Source: Scytonema sp. RU_4_4 (lineage in GTDB: Bacteria > Cyanobacteriota > Cyanobacteriia > Cyanobacteriales > Nostocaceae). From it: DNA of 59,766 nucleotides. The stretch is from positions 1-59,766 of the forward strand of contig JAAUSC010000011.1 of assembly GCA_012031965.1 (NCBI GenBank), read 5' to 3'. The notes below the pieces were generated by a model. It saw only the letters and a program-made list of their open reading frames with translations, did not search any database and was not told the origin of the DNA. Below, in pieces: positions 56,470-59,766 of the stretch. The first letter of the stretch is position 1. Each line of letters opens with the position of its first letter. The position numbers were made by a program, and so were the translations under genes.

Positions 56470-56901
56470 CTATTTACCAATATCCTCGTTCCACAGTTCG
56501 GGCTTTTCTTCAATAAACTCGCTCATCATTTGTTCGCATTCATTAAGATTGAGGTCAATAACTTCCACACCGTGGGATACCATGAATTCTTTAGCACCAG
56601 GGAAAGTTCTTGATTCTCCAGCAATAACCTTTTTAATGCCAAATTGCACAACTGCTCCAGCGCACAGATAACATGGCATTAAGGTTGAATAGAGTGTTGT
56701 ACCCTTATAGCTGCCGATTCTACCAGCATTACGAAGGCAATCGATTTCGGCGTGGGTGATTGGATCTCCGTCTTGCACGCGTTTGTTGTGTCCTTTGCCG
56801 ATAATCTTGCCATCCTTGACGAGAACGGAACCTATGGGAATTCCACCTTCTTGTCTGCCTTGTTTTGCTTGTGCGATCGCAGCTTGCATAAACTCATCCA
56901 T
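56470..56901 (-). CDS. Cytosine deaminase, yeast FCY1 type
   Basis: 143 residues. The zinc site is HAEID (His ligand and catalytic Glu) and PCYLC (two Cys). GGIPIGSVLVKDGKIIGKGH and GSYKGTTLYSTLMPCYLCAG follow the fungal cytosine deaminase pattern, and the C-terminal EFIEEKPELWNEDIG is diagnostic of that small type: it covers the active site. The enzyme converts cytosine to uracil in pyrimidine salvage. Bacterial CodA is an unrelated amidohydrolase, so this is the fungal-like fold in a cyanobacterium. The family is found scattered in bacteria. It is monocistronic. Confidence 0.85.
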   Translation of the reverse strand: MDEFMQAAIAQAKQGRQEGGIPIGSVLVKDGKIIGKGHNKRVQDGDPITHAEIDCLRNAGRIGSYKGTTLYSTLMPCYLCAGAVVQFGIKKVIAGESRTFPGAKEFMVSHGVEVIDLNLNECEQMMSEFIEEKPELWNEDIGK

Positions 56902-56937
56902 TTTTCTTAATCTCCATGTCTGGGCTGAAACGTTTAG

Positions 56938-56976
56938 AAAAAATGTTAGCGGAACGAAGTTCCGCTAACATTTTTT
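56938..56976. terminator. Long perfect hairpin upstream of the deaminase gene
   Basis: AAAAAATGTTAGCGGAAC, loop GAA, GTTCCGCTAACATTTTTT: an 18-bp perfect stem with A and T flanks. It could act as a bidirectional terminator, but it sits 37 bp before the start of the minus-strand deaminase gene, so on that strand it would be an upstream structure rather than an end. Confidence 0.6.
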
Positions 56977-57035
56977 CTTGGTTCAATGACTCGTCTACAA
57001 TTGTGTCTGTGGTCACCAATCCCCCACTAATTGCA

Positions 57036-57090
57036 TTCTGCGTTCTGCGTTCTGCGTTCTGCGTTCTGTTAGCGGAGCGCTCCGCAGTCC
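57036..57090. repeat. TTCTGCG heptamer array with palindromic dispersed repeat
   Basis: Four exact TTCTGCG units (57036-57063) and a partial fifth lead into GTTAGCGGAGCGCTCCGCAG (57068-57087, continuing TCC), which contains the palindrome GCGGAGCGCTCCGC. The last module repeats 374-396 with one mismatch. Confidence 0.9.
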
Positions 57091-57176
57091 GTTCTGCGTT
57101 CTTCTTCAAGCATTTGTCCCCTAAAAAATGGGGACGAGAAAAAATGACTCAAAACTCATTGCTCAGAACTCAGAAC

Positions 57177-58604
57177 TTAAAACCGACCTAATTCCAAATT
57201 GTAATTAATACTGAAGAACCAGCCGTCAACATCAATATTTCTGTCGGTTGAACCACCTAGAGTTACACCTCCCTGCAAACTAAGATTTGTGTAGTTGGAT
57301 GTTCCGTAAGTGAAGTGACCGTATAACCGATGGTATTGGTCTTCTCTATCGCGTTGGATAAAGTCTGACAAACTAAACTGGTAATCAAGACCAATTTGCA
57401 GGGATTGTTTTAAGTAGTAGTTTAAAGAAAGCCACACAGAATGAATGAGTCGATCGCGGTTGTCTTGTTTACTAGGAGGATCAGTCAAACTCAGACGCAA
57501 TTCGTAGAAGCTATCTAACATCAATCTGGGTGTCAGGGGATCTCGCCGTCCCAAAGATAGGCGAAAAGAATTTTCATTCAAAAAGCGATCGCCTGCGTCA
57601 AAATTACTACCATTTCTTGCATAAAATAACTGTTGATTGCTCCATCCAATTTCTCCATACATTTGCGGCGAAAGCTGCTGGTAAACACTAGTGTTGAATC
57701 TCACCTGGCTGTAATTGTATTTTGATTGATTAATATAACGCATTAAGTAGCCATTGATTGATCCATTCAAATAAGTTCTGTTTCCTAGGGGTATGGGCGT
57801 AGAGGCTAGTGTGAGTCCAGAGTAAATTAAGCCATCTTCTATGGGATCGACTTTTGAGGAAAAAATGTTATTTGTATGGAAATAACCAATGTGAGCCTGT
57901 AGGTAGCCAACAGATCTAGGCTGAGGCTCAGGACGCTCTGGAGGTTGTTGCTGTTCTAGTTGTCGTGGCTGCACCACCAGCCTTCCTAATTCACCAAAGC
58001 TAGATTCGGTAGGCGGTTGCTTGTTGTGCTGCAACCGTTGCAATAGTTTCTCCAATCTTTGTGCATAGTTTATTTCAGGTACTTGCAATCGTTGCTCTAT
58101 GAGTGGTGCGGAAGGTTGAGGTAAATCAGCTGGTTGACCTTCCAACTGTGGTGAGTTATCCAGTGTCTCTGGTGTGGAGGGTGCAGGAGGTGGCGATTCT
58201 GGGGTCGGTACGGGAGCTGCTGCTGGTGTTTGTTCAGGAGTTGGTGATGGTGGGGTCTGCGAATAGAAATTTGAGACTTTACCATAAGCATTTGCAAGGT
58301 AAGCTGTAGAGCCAAAAGAGGTAGAAGAAATGACCTCTTTTGGCTGATATCCCCTGACTCCTTTACCAAAATTTGTTTTTTGTACTTCTTTGCGACATAC
58401 TTTTTGCCCACGTTCTTGGCACAATTGAATGGGTATCCATGCAACCCCTAAAGATGGTATTCTTGATTCTGGTTCATCTCCACTCATTGACAGGTTTGTA
58501 TTCGCAGCCTGCGCCGCATCTACCATCTTGATGCAAGATAAGATTGCACTACTAGAAGCTAATACAATCCAAAAGAACAAATTTATCCAGCCCTTGGGTT
58601 GCAT
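57177..58604 (-). CDS. Outer-membrane beta-barrel protein with Pro-rich linker
   Basis: 475 residues. A signal peptide (FFWIVLASSSAILSCIKMV) is followed by a variable region, a Pro/Thr/Gln-rich linker (TPPSPTPEQTPAAAPVPTPE and similar) around residues 115-170, and a short coiled stretch. From about residue 230 amphipathic strands typical of an outer-membrane barrel appear (VGYLQAHIGYFHTNNIF, TYLNGSINGYLMRYINQSKY, QSLQIGLDYQFSLSDF), ending in an aromatic-terminated strand, FFSINYNLELGRF. The C-terminal Phe is a Bam recognition signal. It is not a TpsB: there is no POTRA domain. The function is unknown. Confidence 0.75.
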   Translation of the reverse strand: MQPKGWINLFFWIVLASSSAILSCIKMVDAAQAANTNLSMSGDEPESRIPSLGVAWIPIQLCQERGQKVCRKEVQKTNFGKGVRGYQPKEVISSTSFGSTAYLANAYGKVSNFYSQTPPSPTPEQTPAAAPVPTPESPPPAPSTPETLDNSPQLEGQPADLPQPSAPLIEQRLQVPEINYAQRLEKLLQRLQHNKQPPTESSFGELGRLVVQPRQLEQQQPPERPEPQPRSVGYLQAHIGYFHTNNIFSSKVDPIEDGLIYSGLTLASTPIPLGNRTYLNGSINGYLMRYINQSKYNYSQVRFNTSVYQQLSPQMYGEIGWSNQQLFYARNGSNFDAGDRFLNENSFRLSLGRRDPLTPRLMLDSFYELRLSLTDPPSKQDNRDRLIHSVWLSLNYYLKQSLQIGLDYQFSLSDFIQRDREDQYHRLYGHFTYGTSNYTNLSLQGGVTLGGSTDRNIDVDGWFFSINYNLELGRF

Positions 58605-59164
58605 ATTTTATCTTTTTGGCAAAAGTAGACTCACGGACTGTGCTAAAGGTTCCGTGGAGAAATATAAAGTTCCCAAGGAACTTTAGTCACAATATTTGGT
58701 AAATGTACCCATTTTTCATAAAAACGCTAAAGAAAAGTTGACACTGCTAAAGAAAACAGCCGACTTTCACTATTAGTGACTAGTTTCTGTGAAGTAAGGT
58801 TTCCTACCCGCAAACAAAATGTCATGCTAAGACAGTGCTGCAAGAAGGTTTACGGCACAACGCGATTGTATGCCTCCTATGTCCTGAGTCAGACACATAC
58901 TCATACATACTTATGGATTTCCACACTTATGCGAGGTTTTATGAAGCATACACCATAGTCTGTAAAAAAACTGATTTTTCTTAAAAGAAATTCAAATCAT
59001 CTATTGACAGTATGATCACGGATTTTTCCGAAGTGAATTATCAATATAAGTTAAGCAATTTTACGTAAAAAGTTGTTATAACAAATAACAGACTGAAACC
59101 GTCAACATTCAGAACCTGTCTTCAACTGCTTTGGTATCAGTGAAATTGTCCGAGGCTCCAAACT
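58605..59164. other. Divergent intergenic region upstream of the FecR gene
   Basis: About 560 bp, AT-rich, between divergent genes. ACACATACTCATACATAC is a small simple repeat near 58891. No RNA gene or convincing operator is visible. Confidence 0.4.
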
Positions 59165-59737
59165 ATGTTTCGCAAGTTTTTTTTACTCATAGTGATTAGT
59201 TTATGGGGAGTCCTTGTGCTCCCCCTGCCAAAACAAGCAGGTGCTACAACTCCTTTGACTCTTGCTGTCATTGCGAACCTCCGTAACTTGGTGCAACTCA
59301 TACCGCAAAACAAGCCGAAGCGTCAGGCATACACATCAGATGCGATGAGTCCGGGGGATGGGTTGTCCACTGGTCGATCTGCCTTGGCAGACTTACGTTT
59401 TAACGACGGTTCTTTAGCTCGGATAGGAGAACAGGCAGTATTTCGATTTTTACCAAAAACACGAAACTTCAGACTGTCCCATGGGACAGTGCTACTGCTC
59501 ATCCCACCCGGGAGGGGACAAACACGTATCAATACGCCAAATGCAGGAGCAGCAATTCGCGGCTCAGGATTATTTGTACATTACGACGAGCAAGCAGATA
59601 CCACAATTGTGGGCGCACTGACAAACAGTGGTATTCAAGTTTCTAATAAAGATGCTTCTCAAAAACGGGAGCTACAGGCAGGGCAACTGATAGTTATAGT
59701 GAAAGGGAAGTTTAAGAGTTTATACGATTTGATCTGA
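59165..59737 (+). CDS. FecR domain exported protein
   Basis: 190 residues with a signal peptide (FFLLIVISLWGVLVLPLP). The FecR beta domain follows: MSPGDGLSTGRSALADLRF, then DGSLARIGEQAVFRFLP, GTVLLLIPPGRGQTRINTP and AAIRGSGLFVHYD. In Gram-negatives FecR senses an outer-membrane receptor and signals to a sigma factor. In cyanobacteria it is usually a free periplasmic protein beside CHASE2 or CHAT genes. An ATG at 59747 begins a further gene that is cut off by the window edge. Confidence 0.88.
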   Translation: MFRKFFLLIVISLWGVLVLPLPKQAGATTPLTLAVIANLRNLVQLIPQNKPKRQAYTSDAMSPGDGLSTGRSALADLRFNDGSLARIGEQAVFRFLPKTRNFRLSHGTVLLLIPPGRGQTRINTPNAGAAIRGSGLFVHYDEQADTTIVGALTNSGIQVSNKDASQKRELQAGQLIVIVKGKFKSLYDLI

Positions 59738-59746
59738 GAACTTTTT

Positions 59747-59766
59747 ATGAAACGAGTGCCCTGGTT
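59747..59766 (+). CDS. Start of a further gene, cut by the window edge
   Basis: ATG followed by codons for KRVPW, 9 bp after the FecR stop. Only six codons are visible, so nothing can be said of the product beyond its likely co-transcription with FecR. Confidence 0.35.

Noticed and set aside
57177-58604. TpsB transporter for the exoprotein
   Set aside because: There is no POTRA domain and the barrel has a Pro-rich linker instead of the TpsB plug helix.

Overview
The window is chromosomal DNA from a filamentous cyanobacterium, most likely of the order Nostocales. Four things point there: two photosystem II small subunits (psbK at 4034-4171, psbM at 4844-4960), a carboxysome shell gene of the ccmK3/K4 type, many copies of the cyanobacterial octamer GCGATCGC (HIP1), and heptameric tandem repeats typical of large filamentous genomes. 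No phage, plasmid, CRISPR array or intact insertion sequence is visible.

Layout. 0-6 kb: end of a comF-type gene, a secreted PPC protein, cobS, tgt-psbK, a small ferredoxin, psbM and a tandem universal stress protein. 6-10.2 kb: a decayed STAND/NACHT ATPase-WD40 locus on the minus strand, then tRNA-Lys(CUU). 10.4-14 kb: a lipoprotein methyltransferase, an amino-acid permease, a lone ccmK and a family 2 glycosyltransferase whose leader is a heptamer array. 14.8-20 kb: two consecutive frameshifted genes (a conserved cyanobacterial protein and an M61 peptidase), rubredoxin, an ABM protein and a sterol-desaturase-like hydroxylase. 20-32 kb: a beta-helix protein, a GH31 glycosidase, surE, an IS200/IS605 remnant, a sugar transferase, a coiled-coil protein, an ABC exporter, two small membrane proteins and galE. 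32-36 kb: a minus-strand group with a TauE/SafE-ferric-reductase-like membrane protein between two small exported proteins, then an M28 peptidase.

36-56 kb is the most distinctive part and looks like a cell-surface and signalling locus. On the minus strand are two paralogous HExxH metalloproteases, a large filamentous-haemagglutinin-type exoprotein coupled by a TAATG overlap to a TPR-CHAT protease, and a 649-aa protein I do not recognise. An OmpR-type regulator and histidine kinase lie upstream of the metalloproteases. Facing them on the plus strand is a second set: a sigma-70-like protein, DUF1822, a CHAT-CHASE2 membrane protein and DUF928. Both CHAT domains keep a His/Cys pair. No outer-membrane TpsB transporter is in the window. 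56-59.8 kb: a small CxxC protein, a yeast-type cytosine deaminase, a beta-barrel protein and a FecR protein.

Two genome-level themes recur. (1) Four reading frames are interrupted by shifts that each look like one missing base, two of them exactly at HIP1 octamers. This is either gene decay or a recurrent sequence error. (2) At least three, probably four, large genes carry in-frame insertions of palindromic or G-rich repeat DNA, so dispersed repeats have entered coding sequence without breaking it.
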